Positions 14,301 to 24,594 of a stretch of 64,000 bases of DNA are shown here, piece by piece. Source of the stretch: Odontocerum albicorne (Eukaryota; Arthropoda; Insecta; Trichoptera; Odontoceridae); the NCBI GenBank assembly GCA_949825065.1, contig OX463844.1, positions 28,950,076-29,014,075 on the forward strand, given 5' to 3'. Position numbers and translations under genes: made by a program. The notes under the pieces are model-generated. The model was not told the origin of the DNA, made no database searches, and worked only from the letters and a program-made list of their open reading frames with translations. The stretch's first letter is position 1; every line of letters begins with the position of its first letter.

Positions 14301-15229
14301 TTAAACATTTAAATAAATAAATAATTTCAAAATTAAAGACATATGTATAATAAATAAATAATTTTATTATAGTTTAACGTATTTTTGAACTTCATATATG
14401 ATTCACTCACTATATTATGTGTACCTATATAACCAACTGGTGATTATATTGCTATTTAAGCTATCATTTCGAACTTTTTAGAAGGTTGTGATAAATATAA
14501 TAAAGTTTGTGAGCTTAAAGCAGATTGGAATAATTTTGTTAGGATTTTATCAATAATTTAACTCGAAATCTTAAGGAATTTAGAGCACAATTTTACATGT
14601 ACGCTAAAAAGGTCAATTTAAGGACCACCGAGAATTATAACTTAACTGAATGACAACCATTATTTTATGAACACTAATAAGACTTTTAACTTAATGATTA
14701 CACATGAGAGCCGCGCCATGAATTTTAATTTGAAATTATTACTTGTATTAAATGTTTTGTAATCATGGTTGATATGAAAAGCAAGCATTACAATGTTACT
14801 AAAATTCCAGTTAATTTATACCTTCGAGTTAATGAAACACATATACAACTACACTACTTTGTTTTTGTGATATGGTATCACAATTTTATTGAACACCTGC
14901 CGGCAGTGTTACTATATTCGTAATATCTTTTAATTAAAAATAAATACGTCAACAAAGACTCGACGTAATAAAAGTACACAATAATATTAAAGACTGGTCA
15001 CTATAAAGAATCGAATCCGAATACCTACGGATGGGAAATAATAATTTATTTTCTCGATAACGAAGGGACGGGAGGATATTTAAGGACGGAAGGATGGTTT
15101 TTGGCCGATTTTATCAATCGATGATAGATACACACCAACCATAAAATCATATTACAAATGGAGTTTTCCACCTAACGCATTCGTGTTCGTTGGTACCCAA
15201 AAAAAAAGGAAAAGAAGGTGCCTGCTTGG
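14301..15229. other. AT-rich spacer
   Basis: No coding or repeat structure recognised. Confidence 0.5.
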
Positions 15230-15510
15230 TTGAAGAGTTCATCTGGTAACAATAATCTCAGATTTTTGTAATCTGTTATTATTTCTATGGCCTTCGACGA
15301 TTCTTTCGATTTTTTGGGCACATTGCTCGTGGCCAAGCATACAGTTGGTGGTTACTAGAGGTGTGGAAAGACCATGCACTAGAGGAATAATCCCAATGCG
15401 TTGGAGTGACTAAGTGAGATACGCAACTGGACTATAGAAGTACAGGGATGTATGGAGAGGAGTCGTCGGAGGCTATCATGGGAGTCACGATGCTCAGTCT
15501 TGAGCTACAT
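15230..15510 (+). pseudogene. Non-LTR retrotransposon RT C-terminal remnant
   Basis: Plus-strand reading gives GCLVEEFIW at the start, a degraded F-x-G-H-x-A-R block near 15,310-15,340, then PMRWSD-VRYATG near 15,395-15,430 and DVWRGVVGG near 15,445-15,475. These correspond to the RW-x-D-x-V and D-x-W-R motifs at the end of insect non-LTR ORF2 proteins. One stop replaces a residue inside the first motif. Clearly dead. Confidence 0.7.
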
Positions 15511-15559
15511 GACAGGTTTGATGGACTAGTTATACTTGTTCGAACCGTTTAAATGCTCT

Positions 15560-15700
15560 TTTTATCAACATTACATTTAATTTTTCAATACATTTTATAC
15601 TTCGCTCTTTATGTCTACCACATTTATCTCACATCCATCACTTTTTGCCACGTCAAAGTTTCATGTGCATTCCTAATGCAAAGCTTTGATTTCACTTTGA
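15560..15700 (-). pseudogene. Short retroelement remnant related to 40,040-40,200
   Basis: The segment CATCACTTTTTGCCACGTC and the flanking bases align with 40,060-40,200, where the minus strand reads as part of an RT-family remnant. The shared order of blocks over more than 100 bases supports common origin. The translation itself is too decayed to place. Confidence 0.5.
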
Positions 15701-15771
15701 GAAGTTTGCATTGTTTCGGTCGGTAAACACATTAAATAACTGTAAATAAAAAAAATATAGTATTTTTGACG

Positions 15772-15832
15772 ATTTGCGATTGCAGTGGTGAATTATTTTT
15801 GACGAAAATAATTCACCACTGCAATCGCAAAT
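15772..15832. repeat. Perfect hairpin: 28-bp arms, 5-nt loop
   Basis: 15,772-15,799 is the exact reverse complement of 15,805-15,832, with spacer TGACG. Perfect arms in otherwise decayed DNA suggest a recent snap-back or template-switch event rather than an old element. The plus sequence TTTTTGACGA occurs just before and inside the hairpin. Confidence 0.97.
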
Positions 15833-16189
15833 TTTGAAAAGATAGCGGTGTCTGAGGTGGTTCACTGAAGATGTTGTCAGGAGCATTAAGTTTAAAAATT
15901 CGTATCCCAGTAAATTGAAAAGTTTTGGACTTTATAGTGACCATTAGTGTTTAAAAATAGATTTATCAGTAGTTTTACGAGCAATACATGGAAACTATGA
16001 TGTCCAATATTTTACTTAAGTCGAAATCTAAAATTTAGATTTTTTCCGGAGCAATGATATTTAAATACATTCTGAACGGTCTTTTAATTAAGAAAGTAGA
16101 ATGCATCGAAGGCTTGGAAATTAATTTTAAAAGTAGGCTGTAGTTTGAGCCTCACGCTGAGGAACTGTGTGAGTCTGCTTATATAGTAT

Positions 16190-16790
16190 TGATATTTTTG
16201 ATACGAGCTTCGAAGTCATTTTTGGGAAGAGGTTTTCAGATCCCTCTACAGTGCGCTGGTACGTAACAAGTTAGAACGTGGAGCATTGGTGTGGAGTCCG
16301 CGGGAAATTCCTTACTCTTAAAAGGTGGAGAGTCCAAAAATAGCTTATTAAGATATTTCTTCTATCTTGAGTTTGGTTTCTATCCACGGCTCTACCTTAG
16401 GTACGTTGAGATACTACCTTCTAAGCCTATGGAAGGATGAGATGGTTTCTTCTGTCTTATGTTGCAGATGGAAGCGAAATCTAATCCAATTATGCTGGAA
16501 TATACATGGTTTTATGTTTCTGACAACTATAAGTTATACTGATCTATTTAGACTGCCAATAAGTAGAACTAACTTGCCAAGTGCTCTTCCTTTATTATAC
16601 TGTCTGCCCCTTTTAGAAGGAATGTTTTTTAAGAAAATATTTCGAGCTTCCTTAAGAAAATGGGAGTTAATTGTTTCGGCTTAGCAATTATTACTAAAAA
16701 AATGATTTTTATTTTTGTCACAGTCTACAGTTATCTTTGAGCTTTGTATGTAAGTCGGTTTAAAATGGTTATGTAAGTCTTATAAAATAA
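16190..16790 (+). pseudogene. Non-LTR retrotransposon RT C-terminal remnant with 3' tail
   Basis: Plus-strand translation near 16,235-16,310 reads SLYSALVRNKLERGALVW, the L-V-R-x-x-L-E-x-G-x-x-x-W-S-P motif that follows the RT domain in CR1/I-like elements. Further on there is a two-frame remnant of the N-Y-x-L-F-x-x-P-x-x-R-T-N block (DLFRLPISRTNLP, 16,540-16,580). It ends near 16,680 (KKMGVNCFG-type ending), followed by a short AATAAATAAATCAATAA tail to about 16,795. Several frameshifts; the RT active site is absent. Confidence 0.75.
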
Positions 16791-16821
16791 ATAAATCAAT
16801 AATCCGCTCTATCCTCAAAAT

Positions 16822-17002
16822 CGCTTACGTGACCATCCGATATATAAGTAGAATATTCTTCCTACATACAACATCGCTCACGTGACCATCTGATGTGAAT
16901 ATCCTTCCCAGATACGATATCGCTTACATGACCATTCGATGTGAATATTCTTCCCAGATACAATAACGCTCAAGTGACCATCCGATGTGAATATTCTTCC
17001 CA
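16822..17002. repeat. Minisatellite, four copies of a 46-53 bp unit
   Basis: Units begin at 16,822, 16,875, 16,921 and 16,967 with CGCTTACGTGACCAT-like starts followed by ATGTGAATATTCTTCCCAGA. The last two spacings are exactly 46. The first unit is longer and most diverged, as expected for older outer copies. Confidence 0.9.
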
Positions 17003-17395
17003 TTGTTCGTCGACAGCGCCGAAAATACTTAGCGTCTTTTCGATCATGAATTTGCACTACGCTCAAGTAGAAATCGTTTTCTGGTTTTCCCAGTTCACCG
17101 TTTTTTTTACTTCGTCCTTTACTATCCACGGAGTTTGACTCTGGAACTAGTTAACAACTCGAACTGTCATAGGCATATTTTTACTTCGTCCTTTACTATC
17201 CACGGAGTTTGACTCTGGAACTAGTTAACAACTCGAACTGTCATAGGCATATTTTTACTTCGTCCTTTACTATCCACGGAGTTTGACTCTGGAACTAGTT
17301 AACAACTCGAACTGTCATAGGCATATTTTAAAAAGTAACTAATAACTCTTAATTTCAAGTTAGTAATATAACATGTTTTATTATTTTCTTTTATT
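17003..17395 (+). pseudogene. Non-LTR RT 3'-end remnant, related to 50.9-51.1 kb
   Basis: Reading the plus strand across frames gives S-V-F-S-I-M-N-L-H-Y, then FTSSFTIHGV, then LWN-L, the same block order as at 50,920-51,060 (FSVFPILALRLN, SSFYVVLYC, KTLEQL). This matches the R-x-S-F-x-V-x-x-x-R-L-W-N-x-L-P terminal motif of Jockey/CR1-like RTs. The last part has been multiplied into three 74-bp tandem copies. Confidence 0.6.
17109..17330. repeat. Three tandem copies of a 74-bp unit
   Basis: ACTTCGTCCTTTACTATCCA recurs at 17,109, 17,183 and 17,257, a period of exactly 74, and the copies are nearly identical. The unit is the terminal part of the RT remnant, so the expansion followed insertion. 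Near identity points to a recent event. Confidence 0.97.
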
Positions 17396-17399
17396 ACCG

Positions 17400-17612
17400 A
17401 TGACCTTCATGGTCTTGTTGTTAAGACGCTTGTTTCCCAGCTTAGAGGTTGGGGGTTCAATTCCCGTTGTAAACCAGATTTTTTATAAAGGATTCTAGAA
17501 ATGTTTATACTTAAGGCCTCTTTAACATCATCTTTCTTGTTGGTTGGAAGATATTGCCACATGGCAATAAGATGACCTGGTTGTATTGTATACGATGAAA
17601 GTGTTATACAAT
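17400..17612 (+). repeat. tRNA-derived SINE, family B, copy 1
   Basis: The head has an A-box-like TGGTCTTGTTGTTAAGACGC and a clear B box GGTTCAATTCCC (17,454-17,465). A spacer follows, then the tail TTGGTTGGAAGATATTGCC and ATGGCAATAAGATGACC (17,540-17,578). The body then reads GGTTGTATTGTATAC, which is also seen at 38,118-38,132. Head plus tail in one unit of about 210 bp defines the family. Confidence 0.8.
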
Positions 17613-17639
17613 TTATAATATTTTCTTTGGGTATGATCA

Positions 17640-17708
17640 GAAATTGAATTTGAAATCTTTGGGTGGAAGTCAAGCGTCTTACCAACTCGACCAAAAAGAT
17701 CGTCATGA
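17640..17708 (-). repeat. tRNA-like SINE head, facing copy 1
   Basis: On the minus strand TTTTTGGTCGAGTTGGTAAG resembles an A box, followed by GCTTGACTTCCACCC and a degenerate B-box region (ATTTCAAATTCAATT). It lies just downstream of the plus-strand SINE and points at it, so the two form a convergent pair. Confidence 0.55.
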
Positions 17709-17712
17709 TGAT

Positions 17713-18379
17713 GTTGCTGACGTATATAATAATTTAAAAAAACTGTTATTCATTTCTTGTTGAATCAAGTCACTTATACTTAAAAACATTGGCTATTATA
17801 AATATATAATATAATATAAAATAACTTTTAATAAGGAAGCTAATGCAAATGAAGGTTTCATTTCATAAAGGAGTTTCAAAGTGAACAATAAGTAGATGGG
17901 GCGATTTAGATAATTATTTGAAATATTCTATTAATGTCGGTAATATTGTATGGGCTGACGAGCGATGTTCTATTGAATACGTCCCTCTTGAAACTGAGGC
18001 ACAAACTCAATAAGAGGATTAAATATGAAAGTTTTGATGAAGTTCATAAATTGAACGTGAGTTTTCCTTCCACTACTCTCGTACCGATTTGATATCGCCT
18101 CTGTACGCTAAACTGAGTTGCCGATAGTTGGTGCTTTGGAAATGCACTCGAAAGCTGTTCTTCTAAGTTAAGAAATACTTAAGAAGAATTTACACTCTAT
18201 TTATAATTAGAAAAAAAAATAACTTCCTTTAAAAAAAGTTAGATTATAAAAACAAACCTACTCTAATTATAAGGTGACTCCCATTTTCTTAATCTACTCG
18301 TACACATGTTATTTAAAAAAATAGGTCAAATCTCATAATTAAATTCATGGGACTATTAAAAAATACTTCGTCACGGTCA
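17713..18379. other. AT-rich spacer
   Basis: Nothing recognised. A slightly GC-richer stretch at 17,940-18,140 has no open frame of note. Confidence 0.5.
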
Positions 18380-18695
18380 GTAAATTTGAAGATTCAATGT
18401 TTTTTCTTAAGTGAAGTTGTTTTTTTATTTAACAAAACTTGGATAAATTACCAATAAGAGTGTTTTAATTCAAGAAATGTACAGCGACATGTCAACACAT
18501 TGGGCTAATTCTTTATACTACCGATTGGTAAAATTCATAAATTTGAAAATTGAATGTTTTGTCTTTAATTAAGTTGTTTTGTTTTTTAACAAAACTTGGA
18601 TAAACAACAACATAGAGTATTTTAATTTACAAAATATACAGCGAAACGTCGACACAACGCGGAAGCTCCTTTTTATTCCAGTGTTTTCTCGGCAT
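18380..18695. repeat. Diverged tandem duplication, about 157-bp period
   Basis: TAAATTTGAAGATTCAATG (18,381) and ATAAATTTGAAAATTGAATG (18,538) begin two copies. They share AACAAAACTTGGATAAA, GTTTTAATT and ACAGCGA-ATGTC-AC blocks in the same order. Divergence is substantial, so the duplication is old. The GC-richer sequence at 18,650-18,830 after it is unassigned. Confidence 0.8.
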
Positions 18696-19309
18696 GATCC
18701 ACGGAACGTTGGGCGGATGATGATATGTATGATAGAACACCGTCTAAGCACATACGGGCGCTGCTTCTTCGCCACTACAGGACAACATTGTTGTGGTTTT
18801 CAACATTTTTTAGCACACTGTTTCCGTTGACATTGTTTATTTTGTTATATCTATTCCTTTTGTGAACCGGGTTACATTCACGGTACATCTAGCGGGCTTA
18901 TAGCTAAACAATAATTTCGTCCAACTGGTCAGCAAATATTGGATACGTAAAATCAAACTATTTATTAAAATTCTGCCAAAAAATAATTTGTTTAATAGCA
19001 AAAACAAAAGTACTCTAATAACTGACTACTTTTTTAAAAATTATTTAACCCATTGATTAAATCAACAATATTTTTTTGGTTATGTTTCTTTATTAAGCTG
19101 AGCTATGACCTTTTTCCTAATAATTAAGAATCTATAACTGTTCAGTTTTTTGGGTCGTATTAATCTTCTATAGGTGTTGCATCATTCAGTAGTCATTTTC
19201 TACATTTTTTCCCAGTTAAATGAACTGATTTGCTTTTCTAAAAATCCATCATAATTTTTATCAATCCTATCATAATAGCATTATAATTATTTTTATGAAG
19301 ATCTCTGTC

Positions 19310-19370
19310 ATCCAATTGGTAAAATGCTTGACTTCGATCCGAAAGTTATGAATCAAATACCCGATGGACC
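19310..19370 (+). repeat. tRNA-like SINE head
   Basis: TCATCCAATTGGTAAAATG (A-box-like), CTTGACTTCGATCCGAAAG, and a degenerate B box TGAATCAAATACCC occur in tRNA order. The anticodon-region words resemble those in the other heads. No tail was identified. Confidence 0.5.
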
Positions 19371-19830
19371 CGAAATAAAAGAAAAAAAATCTAGTATGGT
19401 AAAAAGTCTACTTTATTGGTTCTAAATCTGCTAACTTGAATAATATATCTGAATAAACAATTCGGATAAGTAAAATAGTACCGTTTGAATGAAATAGTAT
19501 ATTTTTTTTCCAATTAAAACATAAATTTGAAACTTGTATGGTTTGTAATTAACATTGTCTAAATTTGATAACATTGAAATATTTAAATTATTTCTTATCA
19601 ACGTTGGTATAAAAGTCCAACATTGGAGGAAAATATTTGGATTAAAAACTTTCTTCTATAACTTTAAACCTCTTAGTTAAGAAGCACTGAAGTACCAACC
19701 ATCGTGGAATGGCGGCAGTCCTAACACGTTTTCCTAACTTTATTGTTCCCTGTATGAAACAAACAATGCCATTATACCTAACAATAAAGATGTTTGAAAG
19801 ATAACTTGTGCAAGGCCGAGAATATTTTAT

Positions 19831-19964
19831 ACTATAACTACACAATTCTATGCTTCAAAGAGGAATGAATATTTAAACTATAACTACACAATTCTATGCT
19901 TCAAAAAGGAATGAATCTGTATACTATAACTACACAATTCTATGCCTCAAATAGGAATGAATCG
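19831..19964. repeat. Three tandem copies of a 46-bp unit
   Basis: ACTATAACTACACAATTCTA starts at 19,831, 19,877 and 19,923, a period of exactly 46, with a few substitutions between copies. Confidence 0.97.
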
Positions 19965-20154
19965 TTAATTTGAAAAACTAAAAATTCAGAGGTTAGAGGA
20001 AACAATCATTTTGTTATTTCAGCACTTAAAAAATTATCGTAATGAAGATTGACCGATGTAGGATATTTATTCTATGAGATGAATACAAAGTTAAGGAATT
20101 TGGTTTTCTGTACAATTGCTTTTAAAAATATTTTTCTATAAGGTAAACTAAGAA

Positions 20155-20240
20155 ACGACCTCCATAGCTTTGTTGATAAGACGCTTGTCGTCCAAATAAG
20201 ATGAGAGGGACAACTTCTACGGTTTCCACCCATTTGAGAT
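20155..20240 (+). repeat. Degenerate SINE head, family-B-like
   Basis: GACCTCCATAGCTTTGTTGATAAG then ACGCTTGTCGTCCA parallels the head at 17,402-17,440 (GACCTTCATGGTCTTGTTGTTAAGACGCTTG). The B box is not preserved. Confidence 0.5.
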
Positions 20241-20269
20241 TTCCTTCTTTCAATTATCATTTCTCTTGA

Positions 20270-21130
20270 TCCAACTGAACTTTCTTTGGTCTTCCTCTAC
20301 CACGCCTTTCATTTGCATAACATCTCATCATGCTTTTCTTCAACCTGCTCAATAAATCAATTAAGTATAAATTCATCGTTTATTACATATTCCGTGTTTG
20401 GAATTCACTGTAACCCTAACTTTTCCTATCTCACTCTCATTCACCATGGTCTTGACTTTTAGAACATTTTTTCTCATTTTTTTCTCTTATCTTGTCTTAT
20501 AAAATGTTCCCATCAAATTCTGAAATTCATCTTCGTTCTCCACTAACATAACCATGTCATCAACATACATCAATTCGCATATAGTTCCATTCGACATTTG
20601 TATGAAATCCATTGACCTCTGTAGTTCCTTCATACGTTAATCTTTATAAATATTAATCAACCAGGGTGAAATGACACATCCTTGTTTTACGCCTTTTGTA
20701 ATGTTTAATAACTTATTCAAGTTATCGTTCAATTTAATACATGCTATTAGCATATAATGACACAACGGCGCATGTCAATTTACATTCAATATTTCCATAG
20801 CTGGCCTTGTATAACGCGATCACATGCACTTTTATCGTACATTTTTCCACAACCATGAGCAAAGAGATACTTTAATCAACGTTTTTTTTCCACTTAAAAA
20901 TGTATTTTGAGCATACTACACTTTCTTTCCAGTCTTTTTTCTTATCTTTCTATCAGAATTTTTCCATATGGTTTATTAACCATACTAAATTAGGTAAAGA
21001 GTCTGCACTCTTATTTTTATATTGCCTAAAAATCACAGCACTCCTCCAGTTTTTTAGTTTATAAACAGATTCCCAACATTTGTTGAAAAACTGTCTCGGC
21101 AAACTTAATCATTCACTCATCCCCACAAAC
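20270..21130 (-). pseudogene. Non-LTR retrotransposon reverse transcriptase remnant
   Basis: The minus strand reads through several RT blocks in order: a degraded N-Y-R-G-I-type region near 21,000, a region near 20,800 that aligns with the D-L-E-K-A-Y block, then GVKQGCVISPWL-like coding near 20,660-20,690 (thumb-side motif after GVxQG) and the catalytic box ELMYVDDMVMLVENEDEF at about 20,535-20,590. Downstream a V-x-x-x-K-x-M-V-x-E-like segment follows. Stops and frameshifts are common, but the YVDD active-site motif survives in sequence. This is the largest RT core among the decayed copies outside the Jockey elements. Confidence 0.8.
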
Positions 21131-22346
21131 TAGTACTGTGCCCACAACCTAACACTTTTTCTTTTTTCATGTCGTTTTTTACTCAGCGTGCTTTCTTTTG
21201 ACACACGCCACATCAGACAAGAAAATCCTTCACCTCAATGTATTGTTTTATGGTATTTATATTATAACATACTATCAATACATACATCGTTAAGGGTAGG
21301 TAGATAGAATTGATCTCGAAACCTTTCTGTCTACGCACTCATATTTTGTCTTGTCTTTCTTCCATACATCTCATCATAAATGTTTATCTGTTTTTCATGC
21401 TTCTAAACTATCTCTCAGATAAAATTTCTTAAAATATCTGCTTCTATTCGTTCGTCAGTTTTCATCTCCTTTGTTCTCCATATATAATATTTTAGACATT
21501 TATATAATAAATCTCCTGATTTATAAAATTTTCACATTTCTCTAGATTTTCTAAAAATAGTAAAATGCATTTGACACAGACAATATATTGTATAAACACT
21601 CATATTGAAAACTTTGTTTCCGTGTTAAATGGAGAGGATAATATTAACAAAAGGTAATTTTTGTTTAAGAAATTTCATATTCTAGTCAAAGCTTCACAAA
21701 TGTTGAAACTTTTAACGTCTTTAAAGAACTTTATTTATTGTCTTAAAGAGTTTTTTTCTCACTTAACTTCATAAGTTTCCCCATTGAAGTTAAAATTTAA
21801 AAACAAACAAATTGTTTTCGGCTCAACTTGCTCCGTTGAAAGAGGATAAACAAGCATTTTTATGCAAATTTTGGACAATTTTCCTAAATTTTGAACAGTT
21901 TTCACATTATTCTTCGACTTTTTGATTGCTACTTTATTCTGTCCAAAAGTGCTCCTTGAAGTTACTGCTAAAACGTGAGGCCAATACAAATATGCAGAGG
22001 CAATGAATTGTTACTGAATTCAAATATTACTAAGGTAATATTTAATTTTATTTAGCATTTTCTAGAATTGTGTATATTCACAGTTGAAAGTTTCTTGAAA
22101 ATAAAACTGTTTCCTCACCAGAGATAAGATATTTCTGAAATGAACAAGATGTATTATTAAAACGTGATATACTGTGTGCCTCATGATTTGGAACGATTCA
22201 TTTAACAGATGTCAAAAAAATCAAGTACTGATAACAAAAACGCGAAAAAAATAAAATATGACTTAGCATATTTATTGTAAATTCAAGCTTCGAGTGCTAT
22301 TTTGGGAGCATATTTTCAACATATGGTAAGATAGTGACATACTCGT
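21131..22346. other. AT-rich spacer
   Basis: Nothing firm. The stretch 21,180-21,480 may be further decayed retroelement sequence on the minus strand, by its T/C-rich character, but no motif was readable. Confidence 0.35.
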
Positions 22347-22700
22347 ACATTGAAAGGCGCAACGACACATTTGGTATTATTTTTACCTGACTTCATGTCT
22401 TGAAATGAGTTCAACGGCATATTTGGTATTATTTTTATCTGACTTCATGTCTCGAAATGAGTTCAACGGCACATTTGGTATTATTTTTACCTGACTTCAT
22501 GTCTTGAAATGAGTTAAACGGCATATTTGGTATTATTTTTACCTGACTTCATGTCTTGAAATGAGTTAAACGGCATATTTGGTATTATTTTTACCTGACT
22601 TCATGTCTTGAAAGGAGTTAAACGGCATATTTGGTATTATTTTTATCTGACTTTATGTCTTGAAATTGATTCAATGGCACGTTTGGTACTATTTTTATCC
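22347..22700. repeat. 52-bp minisatellite, nearly seven copies
   Basis: TTGGTATTATTTTTACCTGA recurs at 22,371, 22,423, 22,475, 22,527, 22,579, 22,631 and 22,683, exactly 52 apart each time. Inner copies are nearly identical; the last copy is the most diverged. No link to a coding element was seen. Confidence 0.98.
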
Positions 22701-22849
22701 ATAAATGAATCGTAATATTTACAAAAATGATTGTGCGCTGTAGTATGCTAGTGCGAACCTGGTATGGAAGCTAAGGCTGGGTAGAGGAAGGGTGTTATAA
22801 ATGAAGAATAAACATGGTAGAAATGAGTACTTTGGGTAGAGTATCTGGC

Positions 22850-23220
22850 ATTAAAATGTTTAATTGAGTAATACATGATCGATAAAGGAGAACTTTTTGA
22901 TAAATATAAATAGTATAAGAATAATTAAGAAACAAATCCTAAGATAGAATGAGTTGCGATAGATTTAGGAAATTAATATACAAGTATGTTTGAAATAAAT
23001 GAAAAGAGGATGAGGTAAACCAAGAAAAGAGTGAAAGGGCATGGTAAGAGAAATTGTAACTATGGGGTATATAAGAAGTTTGATAAACAGAAAATCGCAT
23101 ATTACGTTTGTATGGATACAGATGAGGCGAGAACTGTGTGCATGATTAAAAAGGCGTGGAGATCTGTCCTCCCTGCTTTCCCCAAAAGAGACAGGCCGTG
23201 ATGGTATTTTTGTTTATAAT
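22850..23220 (+). pseudogene. Non-LTR retrotransposon RT C-terminal remnant
   Basis: Plus-strand reading shows a G-x-G-K-P-R-K linker near 23,010, then the terminal block MDTDEARTVCMIKKAWRSVL followed by PAFPKRDRP and a stop at about 23,200, then GATGGTATTTTT. This is the best preserved copy of the C-terminal block that also ends the remnants at 5.7, 29.1 and 39.6 kb. The upstream part is decayed. Confidence 0.85.
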
Positions 23221-24139
23221 TTAGAGTGATGTGTGTCATCTCAGGATGTGTAGTATAGTTATACTTTTTTTTTGTCTTTTGAGGTTTTAAATAAAAAAAA
23301 TTAAACCTTATGGGCAAGTAACGAAACTTTTTTTACGGTTTCCATTTTTCAGTTGGCATATACAATATGTTATTTAGGTATTTCGTATGTTATGAAATCG
23401 GCACACTACAACAAAATAGTTAAGTATTTTAACCAATTCATCACTTCCCGTGTTGTTAACTTCCTGCTATCTATGTGGTATCGAGTACAGTGGCTACTCG
23501 TCAACGATTTGATTCAAAGCTGGTATAATACCGGTTTAGTCAAGGGATGTTTGACCAGTCCGAATTGATGCACGATGTAAAAAACACAGCAACTGTAATT
23601 AAATAACATAGTCAGTTTAGAGCAAAAATATTATTTTTAGAAGAAAAAAAAATCTGGTTTAGACTTCGTTTGGTTTTCTACGAATGAGGCTTTTTTGTTC
23701 CTTGTCTCCAAGCAACCCATCATCGCTTGCCTGTTGAGAGCAAAAAAAATTATATATAAAGAAAAGTAAACAACAAACAATGATAAAAATATTGGAATGA
23801 TTTATATAATGCCGCTTAAAGAGCAGACTCTCCCACTATTATTGTAAGACTAAAATTATTATATGATAAAAAATAAAATAAGTTGACTATGAAAAAAGAA
23901 AGGGGCAACTGAGGATTGGGTATTTTCCCGCATCTGCTGTTTGATATTATATAATGTTAAGGATAGCATATTTGATAAGAAAACCACCGAAAACTTATCA
24001 AAGATATACGAACTATTAATACAACTTTGTTTATATCTTTTTCTGGTATGTGACAGTAACACATTCGGCTAAAGGTGGAGCATTTGTGTAATATCTATAT
24101 ATCATATTGTGTAATCATAAATTTTAGAAAGACATCCCA
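23221..24139. other. AT-rich spacer
   Basis: Short AT-driven frames only (for example 23,353-23,568); no domain recognised. Confidence 0.5.
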
Positions 24140-24594
24140 AAAAGAAATGTGATTGAGTGTTTCCTGAAGCTGCACATTCGTTAGGCTTCGTTAGGCTCGT
24201 CATGTCACACAAGACACACGTGTTTCCTTAGTCTCCGCTCCTAAATTGAAGTATCTCTATTAATATCATAATATTAGTTAGATATTTTTGTACTTACTAC
24301 AGTTCTTATAAGTGTAACTCAGCCGTGTAAATTTTACCTATCCGCTAATTCGTTAATAAGGTAAAAAAAAAATCGTTTTGTATTTAAAAAAAAAACCCTT
24401 CATGTTATAAATATTTAACACAGTGCCGATATATTCTCGTTGTAAAGTGAAAGTGTCTTGGGCCAGTCAGGATAGTCCAAATTTCGTGGAATTGACAGTG
24501 CCGATTCCGGACCCTATCGCTCTCATATATAGTGTCCCTTCAACACATGTTGCCGAGGTCCATACACCATGCTTAACTTTTAACTGTTACACAC

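Noticed and set aside
22347..22700. CRISPR-like array (also 35,132-35,398).
   Set aside because: There are no unique spacers between repeats; units are contiguous, and the DNA is eukaryotic.
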